A stretch of DNA of 64,000 nt, taken from assembly GCA_947579665.1 (NCBI GenBank), contig OX388350.1:88493152-88557151 (forward strand). The letters are read 5' to 3'. The DNA is from Sympetrum striolatum. Its lineage: Eukaryota > Arthropoda > Insecta > Odonata > Libellulidae. Of this stretch, positions 11,956 through 22,865 are shown one piece after another (the first letter of the stretch is position 1; the number at the start of each line of letters is the position of its first letter). Both the position numbers and the translations under genes were made by a program. Below the pieces are notes generated by a model. That model searched no databases. It was not told the origin of the DNA and saw nothing but the letters and a program-made list of their open reading frames with translations.

Positions 11956-12775
11956 CAGGGGTAGTATTGCTATCACCTTCTAGCGCCCAAAAGTGAAGCC
12001 AAAAAAAAGGGCAGATTGCGCATTTAGCCATGCTGGGTTGCACTTTTCATATCTCTCTATTCCAATACATTGTTTTTTTGGTGATTTTGCAGCTTTGATA
12101 CAAAGTTATCAAGGTTTGATCGAGTAAGTCGAACGTTTTGGAACACAAAATGTAGTTTGAGCAATGCGTAACATGAAGCAATTTTGTTATTTTTGCATTT
12201 CTTAAGGTTTTATAGGTAAATAAGCAGGTTTTTGTTTCTGCCTGCAGCATGGTCAATTGCTGTGCATCAGAACAGCTGCCCCCACAAAATGTTCTCAACT
12301 AGAATCTATGCATCTTCCTTAATTTTATTATTTCATTCATTAATTGAAGTCTATGAAGCAGAACGAACGTCAGTATTAATCCACGGCGTTTTAATGAACA
12401 TTTCGTTGTGCTCTCGGCTGCACCTGCAGGTCTTGCATGGTATACAAGTTCTCGTATTCGTCATTTTGACAACTTTTACTGCATTGAGCCCTAATTATGA
12501 ATTAGAACAAACATTTGCACAAGCAGAAAATCTCTAATTACCCTGATAAGCTATTATAATGTACTATAGAGTAGCTTTATTTCATTGCAGTAAACGACTA
12601 TTAAGGAATTTTATGCCATACTTGGTATTGATCAATTAAAAAGTAAGAGGAATTAATGCATTATAATATTTATAAAATTAAAATTATAATAATAAACAAG
12701 GTTTTAATAGAGTTTGCAGGAGGTTGGCAGACGATTCGTTTTCTATATCACTCTAGCAGATGACAACGGCATCAA
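11956..12775 (+). mobile_element. Non-autonomous derivative of the ISL2EU-like element
   Basis: The first 90 bp (11956-12055) match the left end of the large element at 57446-57545 (shared core tctagcg.ccaaaagtgaag). From 12065 to about 12775 it matches the right end of the same element at 63290-63775, with about 225 bp (12235-12460) absent from the large copy. Left end joined directly to right end, with the genes removed, is a MITE-type internal deletion. It interrupts the box-B repeat on its left. No coding capacity. I could not confirm terminal inverted repeats or a target duplication. Confidence 0.75.
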
Positions 12776-13380
12776 GTACCAAAAAGATAAAAATTAAAAA
12801 TTTCTATTACATAGTTATACATGCAATATATCAAGCTAAAATTTGGTGGAATTTGTTTTTCTGTGGACATTCTTGTTTAAGTTTTATTCAACTCAAAACT
12901 CAAGTAACTATAATGGAAGGAACGACAATAAATAGCTTTTTCGTTTATTTAAAATTAATAACTTTGTTTACTTATAAGATATGATATAATAATTTATAAT
13001 TCCTTTAAAACTTATTTCTGATAATTAGAAACAAGTTTCCGCAAATTCTAAGGCAAAAAACTGCAAATGTGTGAAGAAAACTATGCGTTAAGTGATAGCC
13101 GCCTGAGTAAAGTGTACCCCGCCCGGGCAAGGCACACTTGTCAAGTGAGCGCCACCTTCTGGTGGGACTCACTGTACAGTGACTCCTGCCCGTTAAGTGC
13201 TCCTCGACTCCTACACCGACACCGATTTTGCCGGCACTTGTGCAAACGGCCTAATCGTAACACGTATCGATATCACGTATAACTCAGCGTCCTCGTGGAA
13301 AGTCCGAGATGTGTTCTATCAGTTCTAAGCGTATCTTTTCGAACTACTTGTCAGCATATTTTCCACTGAGGGCCTGTGTT
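12776..13380. other. Unassigned sequence, GC-richer from about 13060
   Basis: AT-rich to about 13060; then a GC-richer segment with several CpGs (13090-13265) that holds a 71-codon frame without recognisable domains. Possibly part of an unidentified transposon that includes the palindrome that follows. Confidence 0.3.
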
Positions 13381-13510
13381 TTTAAATCCAAGCCGCGCCG
13401 CGCCGCCGCCGATAAAATTTCCGGCGGCGGCGCGCCGTAGTTATTTCTTCAGCGGTGGCGGCGTGCCCGATATTGTCGGCGGCTGGCGTAATCGGCGCGG
13501 CGCCCATCTC
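13381..13510. repeat. GC-rich CGG/CCG palindrome
   Basis: A block of about 120 bp built of CGC/CCG steps, sharply unlike its surroundings. The 13-bp arms 13399-13411 and 13422-13434 are perfect reverse complements around a 10-nt AT loop; imperfect CGGCGG and GGCGGC copies continue to 13505. Could be the end or promoter of a CpG-rich element. Confidence 0.6.
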
Positions 13511-13672
13511 TACATTGGGCTAACGGAGATGTCATCCCTACGCTAATACATTGTATCTCTCACGATAAAGAGTTTACCAGCACTCAACCTTATGTAACAA
13601 AGAATGAGGTTTTTTTGGTAAATTCTTACCTGAAAAATCAAGGTGCGTCTTATAGGCCGGGTAATATGGTAT
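13506..13672 (+). mobile_element. Pogo-type MITE, right-end fragment
   Basis: Contains ttgggctaacggagatgtca and ataaagagtttacc, both also at 40400-40465, and ends with gtgcgtcttataggccgg then ggta, the complement of the accgta..cctataagacgcac end at 40055. The two loci therefore hold opposite ends of the same family. The left end is missing here. Confidence 0.6.
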
Positions 13673-13811
13673 ATTTTTACCAGGAAAAATAACTCTGGCG
13701 AAGTTAATATTTTCTATGCTGGTCAAAAATACTGTTAACAGAATTGATAAATCTTCACATCTGGAATTTTTTAGCTGACCCTTATTTTATGGGCCCTGAG
13801 TTACGTAGGTT

Positions 13812-14314
13812 CAGGGGCGGATCCAGGCGTAAATTTTGGGGGCGGAACTTCCAGGAAGGGCCATAGCGAGTGGGGGGGGAACTTTAGCTTCAGTCGTTCG
13901 AGAGAGAAAGACAAAGTAGAACTTCGAGTGCAAAGCAGTCGCCGATTTCAAACATTGTCAGTTTCTTCCGTATAACAAGGCGTTACAATGTTGTCTCACG
14001 GTCTGCATCGCCACCGCATGCGACTGAATGGCGGCCGCGTCCAGTGGCGCGTCTGATTTTGTGCCCGCTACTTGTGTGAACTCCTCCATTTGAAATAATG
14101 TTCAGTTATGAGTGGCGCGACTCGGAAGCCGCACAGAATGGCCTCGTGTAAAGGGCCAAGAGCATGCGACAACATTACTCCGTCAACCGTCACACGTCAT
14201 CTATAGACGACGCTCGGTTTATAAGTATTAAATTATTGGCCTCGGAAAATATATCCTCTTGGATTTGGGGGGGGGAAATTTCCCCCTTTCCCCCCCCCCC
14301 TGGATCCGCCACTG
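13812..14314. mobile_element. hAT-type MITE with 8-bp target duplication
   Basis: A 503-bp element with terminal repeats CAGGGGCGGATCCAGG and, reversed, CAGTGGCGGATCCAGG (one mismatch). It is flanked by perfect 8-bp direct repeats CGTAGGTT at 13804-13811 and 14315-14322, as expected for hAT. Poly-G and poly-C runs lie just inside the two ends. There is no transposase, so it depended on an autonomous relative. Confidence 0.92.
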
Positions 14315-14322
14315 CGTAGGTT

Positions 14323-15199
14323 TACGCACTCGAGCGCAATGCCAACATCCGTATGTGACCGCTCATTTGCTAGGGCTATTGGGCACGTGCCTTCGGGGTT
14401 GTTAGGAAAGAGAAAATATTTTGGAAGTTTCAGTTTTAGTCTTTCTTTAAAGGCGAAACGTTAGTTCCTTATGCTTTTGGTTTTCGGATATCCTGCCACA
14501 GTATTTTGGCTTCAAGAGACTCAACGAGATACAACAACGATACGTTTGCCCTGGGGCTGTTATTTGGAAATCTCTAGCTGATCCATCACATAAAGTATGA
14601 GTAATTTATTGAAATAAGAATTATATTGAACAATGGCGTCTAAATAAGATTTTTAGAAAATTTAATATTTTTTTACCAAGAGTGATATGAATCTTAAATG
14701 TTTTTATGCCGAAAATTGCGTATCGAAGTATTGAATTAGGTACTTTTCATCATTCAACATGGAGAATTTAGTAACAGATCCTTATTTATTTCCGTTTTTT
14801 AAATAGGCTTTTACTTGACGTTTATTGAAACATAGGATTGTCTTTTGTGAAATGCATTTTTCCGAAAATACTCGATTGGTTATTCATCAAGTAATTATAA
14901 AAGTGAAGGAAACCAAATCAATCTTGGATCGAAAGAATCATCTGCTGAATTTTTTGATTCGCAACTTGAACTTGGAAGATCACTCTGATGTGAATGATTC
15001 TCTAAGGTACTGCCTTGGTTATTTTTTCTTTAATCTATACTTCAGGAAATGGAGGGATAGCAAACGAAATAACGAATACTTTATTAGAAGTAATCGTGAT
15101 TGGTTAAATGCTCGTATGAAGTTTTCTAATAGTGTTCTTCGATACTTACCAACTAAATCTTCGCCCTCAAGTAAGTATTTGCAGATTTATTAATATTAA
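14323..15199. other. Unassigned sequence with a 122-codon open frame (14825-15193, +)
   Basis: The frame at 14825-15193 encodes a basic, Asn-rich peptide (KWRDSKRNNEYFIRSNRDWL among others). I do not recognise the family. It ends where the LINE begins, so it may be a transposon-derived exon cut by that insertion. No promoter or neighbours suggest a host gene. Confidence 0.3.
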
Positions 15200-16935
15200 G
15201 ACGAAGACCCTAAAGCTTTCTGGTCCTACGTTAGAGAGGTACAGGGAAAGATACAAACAGTGAGCTCGATAAGGGATATCGAAGGTAACATTACTTGCGA
15301 TTCGAAGAGGAAAGCGAACATCCTAAACGAATTTTACCAAAGCGTATTCACATCAGATTGTAACATAGAGATCCTCCCTAAGGTTGATATACTGGATTCC
15401 ATGCCAAATATAACTTTTACGACAGACGGTATAGTTAAAATCTTACGCAAAACTAAGCCAAATAAGTCGCCAGGGCCAGAAGGCATTCCAGCAAGAGTGC
15501 TTAAAGAACTGGCAGAAAGCGTCGCCCCTTATCTCAAAATTTTATTTTGTAAATCGATAAATGAAGGTAGGGTCCCATCCGATTGGAAATTAACTAATAT
15601 TACTCCTGTTTACAAAAGCGGATAAAAGGAGGACCCAGGAAATTATAGACCCATATTATTAACTTCGCTGTCCGGAAAGGTAATGGAACATATCGTCGTA
15701 AGCTCACTCATGGGATTTTTAGATAGAAATGAATTCATCGACGCGATCCGGCATGGTTTTCGAAAGTCCCGATCATGTGAAACCCAACTTGCTCAATTTG
15801 TACACGATTTCTTAAAGTCTGCCGAAAGTAAAAAGCAAGTGGACGCTATTTTCCTAGATTTCAAAAAAGCATTCGCTAGAGTCCCCCACTACAAACTAAT
15901 TTACAAACTAAAACTAGCGGGCATTAACAAGGAAGTAGTCGACTGGATTAAGGATTTTCTCTACGAGAGGGAACAAAAAGTTGTACTGGATGGCGTTAGC
16001 TCAAATAGAGTCAAAGTTACCTCTGGCGTACCTCAAGGCAGTGTAATTGGACCTCTTCTTTTCCTTATTTATATCAATGACTTGAGTGACGAGATAGTTA
16101 GTAATGTGAGGATATTTGCGGATGACTCGGTTATATATAGGGAAATAACAAACGAGGAAGACCGGACATCTCTCTCAAACGATTTAGTCCTCATCCAAAA
16201 GTGGTGCGAAAAATGGGAATTAGATATTAACGTAGGTAAATTCTCCGTAGTTAATTTCTTCGAAAATAAAAAATTGCGTCCAAATCACCCATACAAAATT
16301 AATGGTATTTGTATCAAAGTAGTAGATTCAGTTAAATATCTCGGGATTAACATTACTAATAACTTAAATTGGAGCACGCATATTCGAAAAATCTGCGGCA
16401 AAGCAAGTAAAAGGCTTGGCTTTGTAAAGCGTATTGTCCGTAAATGCGATGAAAAGGTGAGAGAGCGATGTTATTTTGCCTTGGTCAGACCCCTTCTGGA
16501 ATATGCGGCAAGTATATGGGATCCGGCGGATGAAACGTGTACTCGCGAACTCGAGAAAGTGCAGCGTAAAGCGGTTCGTTTTGTTAAGAAATGCTACGAT
16601 AAAAAAGCAAGCGTTACAAAAATGCTCTCAGACGTAAGTTGGGAATCCTTGAAAGAAAGGAGATTGAAAGCTAGGCTGCGATTGCTTAATAAATTCAGGG
16701 AAACTACATGTTCGGAAGATACAATCGGTATCATGCAACCCCCTGCTACCTCGGTCGATCCGATAATGACCGTAAGTTAAGAGAAATAGATGCTAGGACG
16801 AATCGTTTTAAAAATTCATTCTTTCCGCGAACGATACGTGACAATAATCGAATAAGGAAGTAGTTTAGATTCAACTGGTGTTTACACCCCCTGCCACACG
16901 CCGAAAGGCGGCTTGTAGGGTATTAACGTAGATGT
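15200..16935 (+). pseudogene. CR1-like LINE, 5'-truncated, reverse transcriptase nearly intact
   Basis: One frame from about 15200 to 16780 encodes FWSYVREVQGK, then KTKPNKSPGPEGIPARVLKE (RT start), NYRPILLTSLSGKVMEHIV, then AIFLDFKKAFARVPH, SGVPQGSVIGPLLFLIYIND, the catalytic box FADDSVIY, and C-terminal ALVRPLLEYAASIWDP. One in-frame TAA at 15623-15625 splits the ORF just before NYRP. The usual AFD of the first catalytic motif reads AFA, so a catalytic aspartate is lost. Endonuclease is absent (5' truncation). The 3' UTR has the conserved ccccctgccacacgccgaaa and ends in TAGATG repeats (16926-16940). A second copy of the same family lies at 5915-6530. Dead, but fairly young given its long open frame. 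Confidence 0.9.
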
Positions 16936-18710
16936 AGATGAATCTACATTCTCTGCTAGCACATACAGCATCAAGAATTGTAGCTTCAGTATCAACAGTA
17001 CAAGCCTCTAAACGTAAAATCAAATGCTCTCTAACCTGCAAATATGGTTTCGATGGAAGCTCTGGCCATTCACTGTATAAGCAAGGATGTAAAAGGAGGG
17101 AAAATCAGACGAGTTCTTATTCGTGAGCACTCTCGTTCCTCTCCGTTTAGTCAACAATAATACAGGTGAATAGCACTAATTCAGCGTTTAATTCAAACTT
17201 AAACCTAAAATAAAGACAACTTTCATCTATTTATTTAAATTATTTTGGTTATTATATTACATTAAGGTCAAATAATATGGTCAAATCCGCGGCCATCCTC
17301 AACAAGTTTTGGCAGCCAATTCGCCTTCAATGGAAGGAGACGAAGAGCATTCCGAAGATGGAACAAATTTTCCATTTTCTCAAGCTACTGCTGGGATACT
17401 GCCTGTCACTACGTAAATTTGTATCCTTGGTACTATATGCCTCCAACAGTACATTAAGTACTTATTCACAGAACAGGAATATCAAAAGATGCGATTCTTC
17501 CGTTGGGAGAGCTATAAGATGTCATGGAAGCTAGAAACAAGGATATCAGGAGGTTTCGGGAAATATTCACGAGGAAACACTCGAGAATAGCTACTAATGA
17601 GGATTTATTAAAAGGCTGCTGCTAATATCAGAATCCAGGTTTTCAAAGGTAGGCACATTGAAATCTAAGAAGGAAAGGATCCTAACAACAGATTTAAGAA
17701 ATCTCCTATTCATTGACGACCGAGAGAGTAAGTTATTTGATTCAGATGAAGCATCTTCTGACTACTGAGAGGGAAAAAACCTAATAAGGTAATGAAATAC
17801 GTTAATTACAATTAATAATTGAGATGTAAGCAGCCATTCCGAAAATTAAGGTAATATGTGTAAAATTCATAGGAATATTTACAATTTGAAGAGTTTTTAT
17901 ACGAATTAAACTAACTAACAAAATGTTTCCCTTATGTGCCGAAATTTCTCAATTCCGCATTTATTATCAAAAGAAAAGGTCTCAAATTCATATCTAAAAG
18001 TGTATTAAAATAATTTTTGCCAGAATGTAACATAAAAGAAGCCAAATTTTCGACTCAACATAACCAAAAAGACACCGAAATCGGATTTGGGGATTCTACG
18101 GCACCCAGCCGGACCGCGCAGCGCTTAGGAAAAGTCCACCGCAATCACAGGGTAGCAGGTGAAATGAAACAGTATTTTCAGATTCCATATCTAGAAGCAT
18201 TGTAGATTGACGTGGTATAAGAGACTTGATAGTTCATTGCTGTTTACCTAGTTGATTTACTAACTTTATCTCGAAATTTGTCCGAAAAAGGAGTCCGGCA
18301 TTTTGTTGCTTTAAATAACCAAAGAATCATCTTAGAGCATGAAACATTCAGCGAATTGAAAGAAAAAGAGTAATGCTAGATTACTGTCTTGTTTTTTTTC
18401 CAACAGTTTCTCTCAAAAGCAACTATATATCAACGAACTTGATCGTTTTTCCGAAACATCCGAAACTTTCCGTTTTCGTGAAAATGTCTCAAGTTTGACG
18501 CCCTGTATCTTTTTGACGCCTGAAAATTAAAAAAACGACGAGCGGGAACATATAACTCAATTATTTTTCAATAACTATGCCAAGTTTCAATATCCGCACA
18601 CAAGAAAAAACATTTTCAGCCCCTTGTCCAGGTTTTTTCGATTCTAGCCCCCTGTGCTATGGTCAGAACACGCCCCTGAAGCTCCCCTATGCTGACTTTA
18701 CAATCGGCTG
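16936..18710. other. Intron sequence without assignable features
   Basis: Open frames at 16938-17126, 17277-17534 and 18017-18205 have no recognised domain. The stretch 17277-17770 reads as a broken protein (for example LRNLLFIDDRESKLFDSDEA in one frame) and could be an old transposon exon, but I cannot assign it. Confidence 0.35.
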
Positions 18711-19127
18711 ACGCCCTTAATGTCCGCAGCCGCGAGATGGCAGCACTGAAGCTCGCCCTTTGAAACCATAATCTCATATGGAGTAAATGGAAAAAACAGC
18801 ACGATTATGATACTTTTTCCCTCTTTTTCTTTGCGGGAGTAGTATATACCAAAGATGGAATTCAGAGTTAGTGAGAGTATCCATTTATAAATACTTAAAA
18901 CAATGGAATAAAATGGGCAAATTAGTAAATCCGAAGAATAAGTGCAGGTTGCCTTCAGGGCACACCACAAGTAACTTCGTCGCTGTGAAAATATTATTAA
19001 TTCGTAGATCAGCAAAGTGCAATGTATTCTGCTTGGATACACGGAAAATAATTGATCCTTAATAAATTACCAACGTTACATCTACTTTCAACTAGGCCTT
19101 TTAAAACTAGAATCACAGGATGTAGTA

Positions 19128-19249
19128 CATGGGTGGTCTGAAAAGTTTCCGACATTTCAACATTTCTTGACATATTATCTGAAAATTTCTGATAATTTTC
19201 TAAAGATGTCTGAAAAATCTGTGGTTGGAAACTTTTCAGATCACCCTCG
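19128..19249. mobile_element. Mariner-type MITE with TA duplication
   Basis: A 122-bp element whose ends read CATGGGTGGTCTGAAAAGTT and, reversed, CGAGGGTGATCTGAAAAGTT. Both are flanked by TA (19126-19127 and 19250-19251), and the interior is AT-rich and non-coding. It is nested in the long-inverted-repeat element, so it inserted later. Confidence 0.85.
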
Positions 19250-19578
19250 TATATACATTTCCTGAAAAAAAATCGAAGTTCCCAGATATAGTCTCCAGGA
19301 AATGAGTAAACGGTCAAATATTGTTGAAACATTCATAAATCCAAAAGTATTAAATTTTAATGACTGGCGTGGACTTCATTTTATCTTGGGGAGGCTGAAA
19401 TGTGAAGTTAGGTTATACAATATACAAACATAAAGGATAGAGTGGTATAAAAAATTCATTGACCAAACATTAAGTTTTAGACAGTTTCGCAATTTTCCTT
19501 TTCGATGCACTTTCTTTAAATTTATAAACTTTGCATGCTGTCTAATCCTCATAGTTACATAATATTTTGTTATATATG

Positions 19579-19872
19579 CTATGATTTCACTTCCGTGTAG
19601 GGGAAAGTTATCTCTTCATCACCTTCAAGTAACTCTGTAATTATGCACTCAAGCACAACATTTGTCTCACAGTGCTTTACAAATTGTTCCTCCACTTTGA
19701 GGATGAAAGTACGAAGGATTACATTAGGATGAACCAAACCCCCATACTTTTCAGATGTGTTAACTTTGCAACTGGATGGCAAGAGAATGCCCCCGGATGA
19801 ATTAATGCTGCCTGGCAAACAGCACACTTGCTGTGTTTCTTTATCTGGTGCAATACAACGATGACAAGGCAT
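19579..19872 (-). pseudogene. P-type transposase C-terminal remnant (probable)
   Basis: A 97-codon minus-strand frame starting at 19872 encodes MPCHRCIAPDKETQQ, a segment YGGLVHPNVILRTFILKVEE and ends ITELLEGDEE. The GGL.P pattern followed by a hydrophobic helix and acidic residues resembles the C-terminus of P-element/THAP9-like transposases (GGLT.PS). Catalytic and THAP parts are absent. It sits inside the 18711-21523 element. Assignment is by pattern only; it could be an unrelated frame. Confidence 0.4.
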
Positions 19873-21133
19873 TTTTAAGATTAAGGATATCTTAAAATAT
19901 ATCAAAAGTCTTCAAGCGCAGTAACAACAATGAAGATCTCCAACTCACATTACGTGGTCGCACTTTCCAACTTACATCAAAGTTACCGTAGAAAAGGGTG
20001 ACTTCGACCACGCGTGCACTGCTCCACAAATTGTAAATATTTAGTACAATAAATTATGTTGTAATAAAATTCACGAAGTAGCTATTTTTTCCTGCCCTTT
20101 AAAATTTAGATTGTCTTGACATATCACCTGCAAATCTGTCTTGCTCCTTGCAACATTAGTACAGTACAATTGTCATTGGGAACTAAATTGAAAATCATGC
20201 ATTCTCGAGACAAGTCTACGAAAACCTCAGTCTGTTAACTTCTCTCAGTAACACTCAGCAAGATGGGAAACATTTGAAGACAATTGGAGGCCAAACAGTG
20301 CTTCTTCGTGAAAAAGAGATTAAATTAGTGGAAGTGCTGTTAAATTTTTTATGAGTATTCATGATATCCAAATTTTAGTACAAACGTATTTGAACAGTAA
20401 AAAGTAAATGTTCAGTGCTTTGAAAAAAACTCCAGAAATTGTTTGGTTCCGAGATTCATTAGTAGAAACAAAACACTGACTCTAAGGCTTGAAAAAAAAT
20501 TTAAAAGGGTTAGAGTGACAGTGAGTAGAGGTTTTCTACAATAATTTTTCATTCTTTTTGTTTTTGGAGGAAAAAAACTAAAATATGTATATATATTATT
20601 TGTCTTTTGAAAATGTATAAATAAAGTGGAAAAACATTATTATGAGTCAATAACTTCTTATCTCAGTACCTATTAAACAAAGATTAAATATAATAATAAT
20701 TTAAAGATCTTAAAATATATTAATGGTCGTAATATTAGTCAGATAGTTAATTTTATGGGCAATATTTAGGAAACATATTTAGTGGCCGAAGTCACCCCAT
20801 CGGTTGGGGTGCCTAAGGCAGCTATTCTTTATTTTTTAAACAAATTCCGTTGTTTAAGAAAATATTTTAGATACTACTTGCATGAATAAGAATTACCTTC
20901 ATGTAATTTAAATTTTCTGAGCATAGAGAATGTAATTGAATACAGAAATATTGTTTTTAATCTAAAAAACGGCCAAAGTCACCCCATTCTTCGGTACTGT
21001 TCGTCGCCTTTCAGTGATTTACGGAGAATGTTTTTACGGCGACAAAGTTACCTGTACTATTCTGACATTATTTTCATCACACTCACTATGTTTATTTGAC
21101 CTCTTCGCTGTTACACCTAATCAAAGTTACCTG

Positions 21134-21209
21134 TGATGAAGAAGAAGATTATTGTACTTTTTCCACAGTAAAAACTGTGGAAAAAGTACAATAATCTTCT
21201 TCTTCATCA
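21134..21209. repeat. Perfect 36-bp-arm hairpin
   Basis: The arms 21134-21169 and 21174-21209 are exact reverse complements separated by AAAA. The left arm begins TGATGAAGAAGAAG and ends CCACAGT. It lies inside the right part of the long-inverted-repeat element. A perfect 76-nt foldback would form a strong hairpin in RNA or single-stranded DNA. Confidence 0.95.
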
Positions 21210-21599
21210 TGACGTATTTCCACAAGACATCGCCAGCGACTGTGAATTTTATTTAAAGTTACCAGTGTTTTGCACATAAGGCAAGCACCTATTCTTCGGA
21301 TTTGCTAATTTGTCCGTCTTATTCAAACGTTTTGTATTCAATTTAAAAGTACCTATTGATGGATAAAACAATTACTCTTAATTCCATCTTTGGTAAATAT
21401 TACTCTTTATTACATATGTATCATAATCGTGCTTTTTCACCGTTTACTCCATATAAGATTATGGTTTCAAAGGACGAACTTCAGTGCTGCCATCTCGCGG
21501 CTGCGGACATTAAGGGAGCCAAAAAAATTCAGCAGTTTCCAGTCCTCTACTTTCTAAGTTCGTGGGTCAGAATGAGCGATTCCTCACTTTTCCTGGGGG

Positions 21600-21690
21600 T
21601 TTCACGTTAGGGCCTATACGCTGTGAAAACATCAAGTCAATGACGCTTGTGGTTTAGCCTATGAATTTGTATCCTATCTGGCTATCTATC
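21600..21690 (-). repeat. Box-B-array repeat, head fragment in reverse
   Basis: Reads tcaatgacgcttgtggttta, then gcctatgaatttgtatcc, the complement of the head of the plus-strand copy that starts at about 21785. Only the first 85 bp remain. Together they make a head-to-head junction like the one at 42.2 kb. Confidence 0.75.
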
Positions 21691-21784
21691 TATATATATT
21701 AATGAATCTGGAGAAGGAATTATATCTATTATATATAGATGCTTCTCCGGATTCATTCATATATATAGATAGATAGCCAGATAG
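21691..21784. repeat. Palindromic GATA/TATA linker between repeat heads
   Basis: Inverted copies of gaatctggagaag and cttctccggattc, embedded in TATA/GATA simple repeats, form a long imperfect hairpin. The same cttctccggattcatt block borders the copies at 22.87, 42.2 and 43.4 kb, so it is a terminal part of the repeat family. Confidence 0.8.
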
Positions 21785-22865
21785 GATACAAATTCACAGC
21801 CTAAACCACAAGCGTGATTGAGTTCAAATTTTTACTGCATATTGGCCATAACAATTAACCGCCAGAAAAATTGAGATTTTGATCATCAGTGTCATGGGTT
21901 CGATTCCAGAGGGCCCCAAACTCCCGATTTTTCCCGTTTAAATGCATTGCTTAGATTTTCGGGAATTTTTAAAAAATACTTCCCGGATAGGTAGAGAATC
22001 GAAACTCTAGGAGCCTTTATATATGGTCATGATCTATCGAAAACATAAATGAGTTTTACGGAAAATAACCTGGGTTCGATGCTAGGTCAAGGCAAAAATC
22101 GGCCGTTTAAAATGCATTGTGGTGATTTTTAAGATTTTTTTTGGACCCCTTCCCGATGGCTGCGAAACTTGAAATTCGGCATGAAGTTGGAGATCATAAA
22201 TATATTTCGTAATCAAATTTAACATATTCGCTGATGGTCCTTGGTTCGATCCCAGAGAGCCATTTTCATTCCTCAATGCATTTCTTATGGAGATAACAGA
22301 AAAAGGTTTTAGGTACTTCCCGGCATGATACCGATTTCAAACTTTGCACAAAATAAGATGAAGTCCTAATAAATCATACTGTGCATTCACAGCTACCAAT
22401 ATTTCCTGGGTTAGACACCAAGCGTCTCTACAATCAGTAAAATATCCGATATTTAAGAATCAATGTAAACCCCTTCCCAATAATATTAAAACATGAAATT
22501 AGGCATATAGATAGAAAACATTGATACATTTGAAAAACATGTTTTAGATTTCCTAGATCGTCCTTGGTTCGAATCCAGATAGCCATTTACATTATTGAAA
22601 AGTAGAACCTCGTTTGAGGCAGTTGGAGCCAATATTTCTGCTTGAATTTTCACACATAGTAAGAGATGGTATTTTTCTGTTGTGCTGCATAGTAGGTTCA
22701 CCAGGAAGACCCGGGTTCGATGCCAGACGATTAAATTGCAACAAATTTTAAGAATATTTTCAATCCCTTTTTTTTCTTTTGAGGGCCGTCCCGATATGAT
22801 GCCGACATGAAATTAGTGTTGTCGATCTGCTTGCAGTATGCAAGCTACATTTTACTCGTATATAT
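21785..22865 (+). repeat. Box-B-array repeat, six-motif copy 1
   Basis: Starts gataggatacaaattcacag, then cctaaaccacaagcgt. Six box-B-like motifs begin at 21897, 22073, 22243, 22409, 22566 and 22714, with intervals of 176, 170, 166, 157 and 148 bp. The fourth is GGTTAGA, the others GGTTCGA. Most are followed by CCAG, so a short T-arm-like stem can form (for example TTGG and CCAG around TTCGAT). Each monomer shares an AATGCATT block, a CTTCCCG block and a gaaacttgaaat block, so the repeat is itself a divergent tandem array. It ends with tgcttgcagtatgcaagc and ttttactcgtata. No ORF. Confidence 0.85.

Larger units (their letters stand above)
18711..21523. mobile_element. About 2.8-kb DNA element with long imperfect inverted termini
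   Basis: The left 165 bp (from 18711: ccttaatgtccgcagccgcg, then agatggcagcactgaag) match the reverse complement of 21355-21523 with only scattered differences, for example ttgaaaccataatct and caaagatggaatt on both sides. Inside lie a P-type C-terminal frame (19579-19872, minus), subterminal motifs GGGTGACTTCGACC (about 19998) and its complement (20784 and 20970), a nested mariner MITE and a perfect hairpin. No obvious target duplication (flanks ggctgacg and agccaaaa). Probably a non-autonomous P-type or related element. Confidence 0.7.
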
